Shown here in pieces: positions 1 to 7,472 of a stretch of 64,000 bases of DNA. The DNA comes from Phycisphaeraceae bacterium (GTDB taxonomy: Bacteria; Planctomycetota; Phycisphaerae; Phycisphaerales; UBA1924): contig JAHBXB010000001.1 in the NCBI GenBank assembly GCA_019636655.1, forward strand, positions 372,001-436,000, in the 5' to 3' direction. A program made the position numbers and the translations under genes. The notes beneath the pieces are model-generated. The model was not told the DNA's origin. It was given only the letters and a program-made list of their open reading frames with translations, and made no database searches. How positions within the stretch are numbered: the first letter of the stretch is position 1; every line of letters begins with the position of its first letter.

Positions 1-716
1 CCCATCGCCGGATTGGGGTACGTGGGCATGCCGAAGGCGGTCGGGCTGATCGACGAGCTCAGGTTGAGGAAGTTGGCCGTGGCCGGCATCAGATCGAACT
101 CGGTGTTCGCATCGATCTTGCCGATCTTGAGCCGCAGCCCATCTTCGAACAGCCTCTGCTCGTACCACGCCTCGTCGACTTCGGTCACGTGCTCGGGCGC
201 CGCCAGCCAGGAGATGGTCTGGAACGCGCCGCTCGGGTCTGGTGTCTCGGGCACATCGTTGGACTGCACATCGACAAAGAATGAACCGCCGCTGATTCCC
301 AGCAGCTTCTCGAAGTCGAGCGTCGCGTCCACCTGCAGCAGCCCGTACGACCCGGCTGTCTTGTCCAGGCCCCCTTTCCAGATGCTAAACCAGTCGAGCG
401 TGTACGACCCCTCGACAGTGACGCCGGCATCCTCGAGCCACGTTCGCGCCCCGCCCCAATCCCCCGTGGCCTGCTGCCACGCCCACCATGGTCGCCCCCC
501 CTCGCCGAACCAATCACGCTGCTCGATCGCCGGGGCTGCCTCCTTTATCGCAGTCCCATCCGCCGTCGGCTGCGCCGCCCCCAGCGCGGCCGCGTTGATG
601 CCCGCCCCCAGGAACCCCGCAAGCACGATCACCGCCGTCCCCCCATGCAGGCACCCGCCTATCGGGGCATGCGCTTCCAAGCCGGGACCAAGGCCGTCGC
701 CGCCATCGTTGCCCAT
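1..716 (-). CDS. OprB-type carbohydrate-selective porin, N-terminal part (runs off left edge)
   Basis: The minus-strand reading frame is open from the left edge to an ATG at 716 and encodes an N-terminal hydrophobic export segment (around TAVIVLAGFLGAG) followed by a mature start with GDWGGARTWLEDAGVTVEG, YTLDWFSIWKGG and LLQVDATLDFEKLLG. The WGG-R-L-G-V/I pattern followed by alternating beta-strand-like segments, then KIGKIDANTEFD, is typical of OprB/carbohydrate-selective outer-membrane porins, which form sugar-permeable barrels. Only about 238 residues are visible; the C-terminal barrel lies outside the window. The start is uncertain: the frame is open further upstream, and a GTG at 632 preceded by a GGGGGAC-like site is an alternative that would shorten the leader. 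It follows the prepilin-like gene on the same strand after about 100 bases. Confidence 0.75.
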   Translation of the reverse strand, partial: MGNDGGDGLGPGLEAHAPIGGCLHGGTAVIVLAGFLGAGINAAALGAAQPTADGTAIKEAAPAIEQRDWFGEGGRPWWAWQQATGDWGGARTWLEDAGVTVEGSYTLDWFSIWKGGLDKTAGSYGLLQVDATLDFEKLLGISGGSFFVDVQSNDVPETPDPSGAFQTISWLAAPEHVTEVDEAWYEQRLFEDGLRLKIGKIDANTEFDLMPATANFLNLSSSISPTAFGMPTYPNPAM

Positions 717-819
717 GCAAGACTCTTCGATCCGCCACCGTTCCTGTCGCCACCAAACGCCGCAGCCCTGGTGGTCGCCACGGGGCGACCCACAGTCCTG
801 TGGCTCAACCGCCCTCCGA

Positions 820-1536
820 CTACGGAAGCGGCGCACACCACGTCTCTGGAATCGATCGGTGCTCCCGCGCCGACCCGTCAAGCATCACCGCGTTGAACCC
901 ATTCGCCCGCCCGTGAAGCCGCGCCAGCCGGTCCGCCGCGTGGAGCGGCTGCCGGAAGTCAAGCATGCTCCAGCATCGTTCCTGCGGACGGCCATCGTCG
1001 CCCGGCGGGGGTTGGGACGAGTCTACGACAAGCGGGGCCACACCCGGGTCCTGCACCGCGTCGAATCGGATGCACGCCATCCGCGCCGGCGGCGCAGTGT
1101 CATAGTTGTCCGGATCGCCGGGCTGCCCGGCGTGGCCGGTCGCGTTCATGGCATAGGTCCTCGTCAGGGTCTCTCCATGCTCCGCATCGTTCGTCGGGCA
1201 CACCAGCACGCCGCGGGCTGAGTACAACTCCGTCGGTGTGCTCCCGCCCATCCCCGCCGACTGCTGCACCACCAGCGCCCAGTTCGGCGGCTGAGCGTAC
1301 GGCTGTCCGATGGCCGGCCCGGTCCCGCGGTTCTCATCGGCGTACCCCTGGCAGATGATCCCGATCTGCCTCAAGTTCGACAGGCACACGACTGCGCGCC
1401 CCGCCTCCCGCGCCTGCCCCAGCGCGGGGAGCAACACGCCCACGAGCACCGCGATCACCGCGACAACCACCAGCACCTCAAGAAGCGTGAACCCCGCCCC
1501 GGCGCTCCCCCGGCCGTCGGCTCTAGAGTTCATCAT
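820..1536 (-). CDS. Prepilin-type N-terminal cleavage/methylation domain protein (pseudopilin-like)
   Basis: The protein has a short basic leader, then [17 protein letters not shown], the class III signal cleaved before Phe and N-methylated by a prepilin peptidase; the Glu at position +5 is present. A helix with [13 protein letters not shown] follows, then a globular domain with LSNLRQIG and, near the C terminus, [15 protein letters not shown], which resembles the H-x9-DG motif of planctomycete DUF1559 pseudopilins but with a slightly longer spacer. At about 238 residues it is shorter than many DUF1559 members. Such proteins are very numerous in Planctomycetes; the individual role is unknown. 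I chose the MM start near 1536 because GACGAGG precedes it; a longer start at 1563 adds nine residues. It is divergent from the hydrolase gene on the plus strand, 58 bases away. Confidence 0.85.
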   Translation of the reverse strand: MMNSRADGRGSAGAGFTLLEVLVVVAVIAVLVGVLLPALGQAREAGRAVVCLSNLRQIGIICQGYADENRGTGPAIGQPYAQPPNWALVVQQSAGMGGSTPTELYSARGVLVCPTNDAEHGETLTRTYAMNATGHAGQPGDPDNYDTAPPARMACIRFDAVQDPGVAPLVVDSSQPPPGDDGRPQERCWSMLDFRQPLHAADRLARLHGRANGFNAVMLDGSAREHRSIPETWCAPLP

Positions 1537-1594
1537 CACCCGGCCTCGTCGCTCACGGTACATCCTGGATCGAGCATACCGGAGTCTTTACCTG

Positions 1595-3097
1595 ATGGCA
1601 CCACGCTGGTTCGTTCCTTTGATCTCATGGATCCTTGCGCCCGCCCTCGCCCTCGCCCAGCCCGGGCCCGAGGCAGAAACACAGCACTGGGCCGGCACTA
1701 TCCAGCTCCCCGGTGGCGCCGCCATCGAAGCGGTCTTTACGCTGATCCCCGTTCCCCCCCAGCCGGACTCACTCGACGCCGGAGCGTGGGTCGGCACGAT
1801 GGACATCGCTCCGGCCCCGGGCATCGGCGGCGCAGTCGCCGTCCCCCTCGAACAAATCGAGATCACCCCTACCGAACTCCGCTTTGCCATGCGTTCCCCC
1901 GATGGCAGTCGCAACCTGGTCAATGCCACCCGCGCGGACGGGGCCGAGACCGCCGAGGGCAGCTTCGTGGTCGGAGAGGCAACCGCCCTTCGTCTCGCGA
2001 TGAAGCGGGTCTCACCCGAGGCCGCCTTGCTCCTCGTCCCTCGCAGGCCCCAGCAGCCCCGGCCCCCGTACCCCTTCAGGGCCGAGGACGTCGCCTTCGA
2101 CCAGGGCGACGTCTCTTCCTCCATTGCGGGCACATTGACTCTTCCCGACGGCCCCGGCCCCTTCCCGGCGTTGATCCTCCTGAGCGACGAGGGCGCCCAG
2201 GGCCGGAACTTCGACACCGAACTCCACCAGCCCTTCACGGTCCTCGCCGCCTCCCTTGCCCGTTCCGGGTTCGCGGTGCTCCGCTGCGATGATCGCGGCG
2301 TCGGGCGCTCCGCCGGCGACTACTCCTCCGTCACGACAAGCAGCCTCGTCGACGACGCCCTCTCGATGACCCGCTTCCTCGCGGGCCGCAAGGACACCGA
2401 CCGCTCACGCATCGGCCTCATCGGCGTCGGAGAGGGGGCCACCGTCGCCGCGCTCGCGGCCGCGAAGGCAGCCGACCCGTCCATCGCCGCCCTCATTCTC
2501 ATCGCGCCGCCGGCACTCCCCGGCGCCGAGCTCGTCGCCGCGCGGGAACTGCGAGCCATGCTCGGCCAGGGCGAGGACCCCGACTACGCCGCGGCTCGGC
2601 GCGACCGCCGCTTGGCGCTCTTCCGCGCCGTCGCCGAGGGCGCCGACGAGACCACCCTTCTCGCCATGATCAAGGCCGATCTGCAGGCCATGATCGACAC
2701 CAACCGCGCCGACATCGTCGGGCTCAACGCCTCGACCATCAACGAGTTCGCCAGCGAGTTCTACATGTCCTCGACCCGCCCGCACCGGCGCGAGTGGCTC
2801 GGCGCCGATCCGCTCCCGGCCTATCGGGGCATCCGCTGCCCCGTTCTTGTTCTCGCGGGAGAGCTCGACACCGTCATCCCAACCGACGACAACCTCCCCA
2901 GGGCCGAGGCCGCCATCCGCCAGTCGCCTGCGAAGGACGTCACCGTGACCCGGCTCCCCGGTCTCTCCCACCTGTTGCAGCCCGCGGTCACCGGCTCTCC
3001 GGAGGAAGCGATGCAGATCGAGACCACCATCGACCCCGCCGCGCTCGACGCCGCCGCGTCGTGGCTTCGCGCCCGGATGATGCCCCGGCAGCCCTGA
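1595..3097 (+). CDS. Secreted alpha/beta-hydrolase family protein lacking the nucleophile serine
   Basis: A 500-residue protein with a signal peptide (MAPRWFVPLISWILAPALALAQ), an N-terminal beta-rich domain (about 25-160) and a C-terminal alpha/beta-hydrolase domain. The hydrolase domain shows the oxyanion/early-strand segment GPFPALILLSDEGAQG, a DDRGVGRS loop, the acid region LAGELDTVIPTDDN and the histidine in GLSHLLQP. At the nucleophile elbow, where relatives have GHSEGG, this protein reads GVGEGA, with Gly279 replacing Ser. The family is usually annotated as dienelactone-hydrolase-like or S9-like esterase. Without the serine, ordinary hydrolysis is unlikely, so a binding role or altered chemistry is possible. 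The ATG at 1595 gives the only sensible signal peptide; reading further upstream runs antisense through the prepilin gene. Confidence 0.8.
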   Translation: MAPRWFVPLISWILAPALALAQPGPEAETQHWAGTIQLPGGAAIEAVFTLIPVPPQPDSLDAGAWVGTMDIAPAPGIGGAVAVPLEQIEITPTELRFAMRSPDGSRNLVNATRADGAETAEGSFVVGEATALRLAMKRVSPEAALLLVPRRPQQPRPPYPFRAEDVAFDQGDVSSSIAGTLTLPDGPGPFPALILLSDEGAQGRNFDTELHQPFTVLAASLARSGFAVLRCDDRGVGRSAGDYSSVTTSSLVDDALSMTRFLAGRKDTDRSRIGLIGVGEGATVAALAAAKAADPSIAALILIAPPALPGAELVAARELRAMLGQGEDPDYAAARRDRRLALFRAVAEGADETTLLAMIKADLQAMIDTNRADIVGLNASTINEFASEFYMSSTRPHRREWLGADPLPAYRGIRCPVLVLAGELDTVIPTDDNLPRAEAAIRQSPAKDVTVTRLPGLSHLLQPAVTGSPEEAMQIETTIDPAALDAAASWLRARMMPRQP

Positions 3098-3157
3098 GCC
3101 CTCCGCCTGCGTGTACAGTTCGCCGCCGCCCAATCCCGTCTGCCCCGGAGACCGACC

Positions 3158-4354
3158 TTGACCCGATACGTGCTCCCGCTCGTCCTCGCCGCTGTGTTCG
3201 CGTCGTTCCCGGTTGCCGCGAACGCCCAGCTCCTCCCAGCGGTCGTCGACGGCTTCAAGGTCCGCCCGGGCTACGAGGTCACCGTCGCGGTCCAGGACCT
3301 CCCCGGGGCACGCTTCCTCGAGGTCGACGACCAGGGCACCGTCTACTGCTCCCTGCCGCGATCCGGCCAGATCGTCGCCCTCAAGGACACCAACGGCGAC
3401 GGCACATTCGACTCGCGCACCATCTTCGTCGCCAACAAGCCGCTCGTCCATGGCCTCTGCTTCTTCGATGGGTGGCTCTGGTTCGCCACATCCGGTTCGA
3501 TCCACAAGGCTCGCGACACCAACGCCGACGGCGTCGCCGACGAGGTTGTCGACATCGTCCCCGCAGGCTCCATGCCCCGCGGCGGGACGCACTGGTGGAG
3601 ATCCCTCCTCGTCACCCCCGACGGCCTCTACACCTCCATCGGCGACGGCAGCAACATCTCCGATCAGACCAAGACCGACCGACAGAAGATCTGGTCCTTC
3701 TCCCTCGACGGCTCCGGCAAGCAGCTCTTCGCCAGCGGAATCCGCAACACCGAGAAGCTCCGCATCCGCCCCGGCACCAGCGAGATCTGGGGATTCGACC
3801 ACGGCTCCGACAACTTCGGCGAACCCCTCGGCGACCGCCCCGGCATCGACCAGCCGATCACCGATCTCAACCCGTCCGATGAGTTCAACCTCTACACCAA
3901 GGGTGGCTTCTACGGCCATCCCTTCATCGTCGGCGACCGCATCCCCCGCTACGAATACCGCGATCGCGCCGACATCCACGACCTCGCCAAGAAGACCATT
4001 CCGCCGCAATGGAAAGTAGGGGCCCACTGGGCCACCAACGGCTGGTGCTTCATCGATCCGGCCATCAACGATCGCACCGGCGCATTCCCCAAGGACCACA
4101 ACGGTGACGCCTTCGTCGCCTGCCACGGCTCGTGGAACTCCTCGCTCCGCGTCGGCTACTGCATCGCCCGTGTCCTCTTTGATCCCACCACCGGCCGCCC
4201 CTACGGGCTCCTCAAGGTCGTCGACACCATCGATGCCGGCGACAACGTCGCCGCGCGACCCGTCGATTGCGTCCAGATGCCCGACGGCTCCATCCTCTTC
4301 AGTTCAGATCAGCCCGGTCGTATCTACCGCCTCCGCGCCACCCCCTCGAAGTAG
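3158..4354 (+). CDS. Secreted L-sorbosone/glucose dehydrogenase-like beta-propeller protein
   Basis: A 398-residue protein starting at a TTG, with a signal peptide ending near ANAQ. The body resembles the PQQ-dependent glucose/sorbosone dehydrogenase family (six-bladed propeller): GYEVTVAVQDLPGARFLEVDDQG, PRSGQIVALKDTNGDG, LYTSIGDGSNI, ASGIRNTEKLRIRPGTSEIWGFDHGSDN, GGFYGHPF and DAFVACHGSWNSS. The RNxxxL...WG-DHG...N segment is the most diagnostic part and carries candidate calcium/cofactor ligands. Two EF-hand-like loops, DTNGDGTFD and DTNADGVAD, lie in the N-terminal third. Likely role: periplasmic or extracellular oxidation of a sugar or alcohol using PQQ, but the substrate cannot be read from the sequence. 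It follows the hydrolase gene by 60 bases and precedes the Fur gene by 17 bases, so the three may be co-transcribed. Confidence 0.8.
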   Translation: MTRYVLPLVLAAVFASFPVAANAQLLPAVVDGFKVRPGYEVTVAVQDLPGARFLEVDDQGTVYCSLPRSGQIVALKDTNGDGTFDSRTIFVANKPLVHGLCFFDGWLWFATSGSIHKARDTNADGVADEVVDIVPAGSMPRGGTHWWRSLLVTPDGLYTSIGDGSNISDQTKTDRQKIWSFSLDGSGKQLFASGIRNTEKLRIRPGTSEIWGFDHGSDNFGEPLGDRPGIDQPITDLNPSDEFNLYTKGGFYGHPFIVGDRIPRYEYRDRADIHDLAKKTIPPQWKVGAHWATNGWCFIDPAINDRTGAFPKDHNGDAFVACHGSWNSSLRVGYCIARVLFDPTTGRPYGLLKVVDTIDAGDNVAARPVDCVQMPDGSILFSSDQPGRIYRLRATPSK

Positions 4355-4371
4355 GCCACCCTCCTCAGCCG

Positions 4372-4764
4372 ATGCCCCGCCACGCCCCAATCCGCGAGAC
4401 CCGACAGCGCCAAGCCATCCGTGAGGTGCTCGACGCGGCCGACCGTCCCCTCTCGCCCCTCGAGGTGCTCGGGCACGCCAAGTCCAAGGTCCCCCGCCTC
4501 GGCCTCGCTACCGTCTATCGCACCCTCAAGGCCCTCGTCGATGAGCGGTGGCTCGTCCCTGTCAGCATCCCCGGCGAATCGCCCCATTACGAGCGAGCCG
4601 GCAAGGCCCATCACCACCACTTCCATTGCCGTGGCTGCGGCGGCGTCTTCGAGGTCCACGGCTGCCCCGGAGACCTCAAGCCCCTCGCCCCGCAGGGTTT
4701 CCGCGTCGAGGGCCACGAACTGATTCTCTACGGCGTCTGCCGCCGCTGCCGCGCCGCCTCCTGA
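4372..4764 (+). CDS. Fur-family transcriptional regulator
   Basis: A 130-residue protein with the two-domain Fur layout. The N-terminal winged helix contains IRETRQRQAIREVLDAADRPLSPLEVL and the recognition segment LGLATVYRTLKALVDERW. The C-terminal half has the metal region HHHHFHCRGCGGVFEV and a terminal CRRC, giving the two CxxC pairs of the structural zinc site. Fur relatives sense Fe, Zn, Mn or peroxide and repress DNA in the metal-bound form; the subtype (Fur, Zur or PerR) cannot be decided here. The start at 4372 gives the normal family length. It lies 17 bases after the sorbosone-dehydrogenase-like gene and converges on the beta-CASP gene. Confidence 0.9.
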   Translation: MPRHAPIRETRQRQAIREVLDAADRPLSPLEVLGHAKSKVPRLGLATVYRTLKALVDERWLVPVSIPGESPHYERAGKAHHHHFHCRGCGGVFEVHGCPGDLKPLAPQGFRVEGHELILYGVCRRCRAAS

Positions 4765-4789
4765 TTCCCGCTCCGCCGAAACCCGCCCG

Positions 4790-6199
4790 CTAGAGGTCGA
4801 TCGACTCCCCATACACCGGCAGGTGCGTCCGAAACCCCAGGTCCCGCTTCAGCCGCGCCGCGAGCGCCTCGCGCTGGCGATCCTCGCCGTGCGTCAGCAG
4901 CGTCGGCGGCTTCGACGCCTTCATCGCTGAGGCCCACTCCACCAGTGTCGACTGCCCTGCGTGCGCCGAGAATCCGCCCAGCGTGTGCACCTTGGCCCGC
5001 ACCTCGATGTCCGCCCCAAGCACACGCACGTTCTTTGCTCCATCCACCAGCCGCCTCCCCAGCGTCCCGCGCCCCTGGTACCCGCAGAACAGCACCCGCG
5101 TGTTCGGATTCGCCAGCCGGTTCTTGAGGTGGTGCACGATCCTCCCGCCCGTGCACATCCCCGATGCTGAGATGATGATCGCCGGCCCCGAGATCCCGTT
5201 GAGCGCCTTGCTCTCATCCGCAGTCCGCACGTAGTGCAGCCCGCGATACTTCAGCGGCCTGATCCCCTTCGCCAGCAGGTCCTGCGTCTCCTCGTCCGCC
5301 CCGCTCGCGTGCGACCGGTACAGGTTCGTCACCTCCAGCCCCATCGGGCTGTCGACGTAGATCTCCAGCTGCGGCAGCGTCCCCGCCCGTTCCAGTTCCC
5401 CAAGGTGGTAGACCAGTTCCTGCATCCTCCCCACCGCAAACGCCGGGATCAGCACCACACCCCGATCCGCGGCGGCCTCCGACAGAACCCGCGCGAACTC
5501 CTGAAGCGTCGCATCCAGCCCCTTGTGGTCCCTGTCGCCGTAGGTCGATTCCAGGATCAGCCAATCCGCCGCGGTCGGCGGCACCGGGTCCCACAGCATC
5601 GGCGCCCCGATCGGTCCGAGGTCCCCTGAGAACACCACCACCACCGACCTCCCTCCCTCCCTCAGCGTCATCTCCACGCTGGCCGCCCCGGCGATGTGCC
5701 CCGCACGCAGAAGCCGCACCTGAACCCCCTCGGCGACCTCCACCGGCTCGTCGTACCTGGCCGTCGAGAACCGTCTCATGAACCTGGCCACGTCGGCCTC
5801 ACCGTACAGCGGCCGGTCCGCCATCGCCGATTGCGTCGGCTTCCCGCGCGACCGCCGCTCCGCATCCATCGCCATGATCCCCGCCGAGTCCTTCAGGATG
5901 ATTCCCGTCAGTTGCTCCGTCAGTTCCGTCGCCCACACCCGGCCACGGTCCTTGCTCGGCTCCGCATACCCGCCCTCCTCAAGGATCGGCATCCGTCCGC
6001 TGTGATCCAGGTGCGCGTGCGTGAGCACGACCGCATCCAGAGCGCCAAAGTCGATCTCCGGCAGCCGGTGGTTCTTCTCGTCCGCGTCCTGGTCACCCTG
6101 AAAAATCCCAAAGTCCAGCATGACCCGCGACCGGCCGCACTCGACGGAGTAGCACGACCCCGTCACTTCCCCGGCCGCACCAAAGAAGGTCAATCGCAT
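4790..6199 (-). CDS. MBL-fold/beta-CASP RNA-processing hydrolase
   Basis: A 469-residue metallo-beta-lactamase protein of the beta-CASP group. The N terminus reads MRLTFFGAAGEVTGSCYSVE, then the zinc motif HAHLDHSGRMP (residues 61-71), LRAGHIAGAASVEM, VVFSGDLG, the beta-CASP insert with IPAFAVGRMQELVYHL, SASGMCTGGRIVHHLKN and the C-terminal RMMBL-type FSAHAGQSTLVEWA followed by LTHGE. All the usual metal-binding His/Asp positions are visible. Homologues such as CPSF73-like and YSH1-like proteins cleave RNA as endo- or exonucleases, and the bacterial ones are cytoplasmic. The start at the second Met (6199) fits the family better than 6214, because CTCCTTCACC-type leader sequence precedes MRLTFFG. 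It converges on the Fur gene with a 25-base gap. Confidence 0.9.
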   Translation of the reverse strand: MRLTFFGAAGEVTGSCYSVECGRSRVMLDFGIFQGDQDADEKNHRLPEIDFGALDAVVLTHAHLDHSGRMPILEEGGYAEPSKDRGRVWATELTEQLTGIILKDSAGIMAMDAERRSRGKPTQSAMADRPLYGEADVARFMRRFSTARYDEPVEVAEGVQVRLLRAGHIAGAASVEMTLREGGRSVVVVFSGDLGPIGAPMLWDPVPPTAADWLILESTYGDRDHKGLDATLQEFARVLSEAAADRGVVLIPAFAVGRMQELVYHLGELERAGTLPQLEIYVDSPMGLEVTNLYRSHASGADEETQDLLAKGIRPLKYRGLHYVRTADESKALNGISGPAIIISASGMCTGGRIVHHLKNRLANPNTRVLFCGYQGRGTLGRRLVDGAKNVRVLGADIEVRAKVHTLGGFSAHAGQSTLVEWASAMKASKPPTLLTHGEDRQREALAARLKRDLGFRTHLPVYGESIDL

Positions 6200-6328
6200 C
6201 CTGCTCTCCTTCACCCGGCCGTTGCCCTACCGAACCTTCCGAACCTTCGCCGCCTCACAACGTATCAGATGAACGCGTCGAGCGCCCCAATCCGCTCCAC
6301 GCGTCCCGCCGACGGGAACCGGACGATA

Positions 6329-7465
6329 ATGTCCTCCGGAGAACGTCACCTCGTGAGCCCACACCCCAAATCGACCGACGTTCCCAAGCAGAACCGAGGA
6401 GTTCGTCTGAACGGGAACCGACTGCAGCGTGCCGCCGCCATGACCGCCTCCGGCATGCGCCGCTATCCGAAGGAGGTCATCGCCTCCCTCCGGCGTCGCG
6501 CCGGCGTCGGGCCCTTCGGCCTCTCCCCGCTCAATCAGGCAACACCACTCGCCGACTGGGCCTCCCACGATCTCGCCGCCGTCTGGCTCGGTCACGCCAG
6601 CGTGCTCCTGCGCATCGGTGGTCCCGACGGCCTCACGATCCTCACCGACCCGGTCTTCTCCGAGCGCGTCGGCGTGAAACTCGGCCCCGTGACCGTCGGC
6701 GTCGGGCGATTGGCCCCCGTTCCGATCCCCATCGATCAACTCCCCGCGGCCGACCTCGTGCTCCTCTCCCACGCTCACTTTGACCACCTCGACCGCCCGA
6801 CCCTCAAGCGGCTCGTTTCCGACCAGACCGCCGTCATCACCGCCCGCAAGACTTCCCGCCTCATACCCCGCGGCTTCGGACGGATTGTTGAACTCGACTG
6901 GTCCCAGCAGATCGACCTCCCGGCCCCCGATGGCCGCTCGGTCTCCATCTCCGCCCACCGCCCGGCCCACTGGGGCGCCCGCTTCGCCTGCGACCGCCGC
7001 CGCGGCTTCAACTCGTACCTCATCCAGTCCCACGGCCGCCACTCCACCCGAGTTCTCTTCGCCGGCGACACCGCCCACACCCACGCGTTCGACGGCCTGG
7101 GCGCCGTCGATCTCGCGATCTTCGGCATCGGCGCCTACGACCCCTGGGACCACGCCCACGCCAACCCCGAGCAGGTCTGGTCCATGTTCAGCAGGATGTC
7201 CGCCTCCGATCCCGCCCGCGGCGTCCTGCTCCCCATGCACCACTCGACCTTCAAACTCAGCGAGGAGCACGTCGACGAGCCGATGACCCGCCTCCTCGCC
7301 GCGGCGGGCGAGCAGGCCCACCGCGTCGTCGGCCGCAGGATGGGCGACCTCTGGTCCGGCCTCTCCCACGCGACCAGCACCATCGGCCGTCTCGCCGCCC
7401 GCGTCTCCAGCGCCATGCCCACCTCGGCCGCCGCTTGGCTCTCCCACCTCCGCCACCACGCGTAG
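6329..7465 (+). CDS. UlaG/NAPE-PLD-like MBL-fold metallohydrolase
   Basis: A 378-residue MBL-fold protein of the COG2220 type. It has WLGHASVLLRIGG, TILTDPVFSERV, the metal motif LLSHAHFDHLDRPTLKRL, SAHRPAHWGARF, RVLFAGDTAHT and the late histidine in LLPMHHSTFKLSEEH. This set is typical of L-ascorbate-6-phosphate-lactonase/NAPE-PLD relatives, which hydrolyse phosphodiesters or lactones with two metal ions. No secretion signal is clear, so a cytoplasmic or membrane-peripheral site is likely. The first 35-40 residues are poorly conserved and a start at ATG 6440 is possible. It is divergent from the beta-CASP gene (about 130 bases) and converges on the kinase gene with a 7-base gap. Confidence 0.85.
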   Translation: MSSGERHLVSPHPKSTDVPKQNRGVRLNGNRLQRAAAMTASGMRRYPKEVIASLRRRAGVGPFGLSPLNQATPLADWASHDLAAVWLGHASVLLRIGGPDGLTILTDPVFSERVGVKLGPVTVGVGRLAPVPIPIDQLPAADLVLLSHAHFDHLDRPTLKRLVSDQTAVITARKTSRLIPRGFGRIVELDWSQQIDLPAPDGRSVSISAHRPAHWGARFACDRRRGFNSYLIQSHGRHSTRVLFAGDTAHTHAFDGLGAVDLAIFGIGAYDPWDHAHANPEQVWSMFSRMSASDPARGVLLPMHHSTFKLSEEHVDEPMTRLLAAAGEQAHRVVGRRMGDLWSGLSHATSTIGRLAARVSSAMPTSAAAWLSHLRHHA

Positions 7466-7472
7466 TCGCCGA

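Noticed and set aside
2405-4126. A 573-codon minus-strand open frame
   Set aside because: It lies antisense to the hydrolase and sorbosone-dehydrogenase-like genes and has only Val/Gly/Asp-rich low-complexity sequence.
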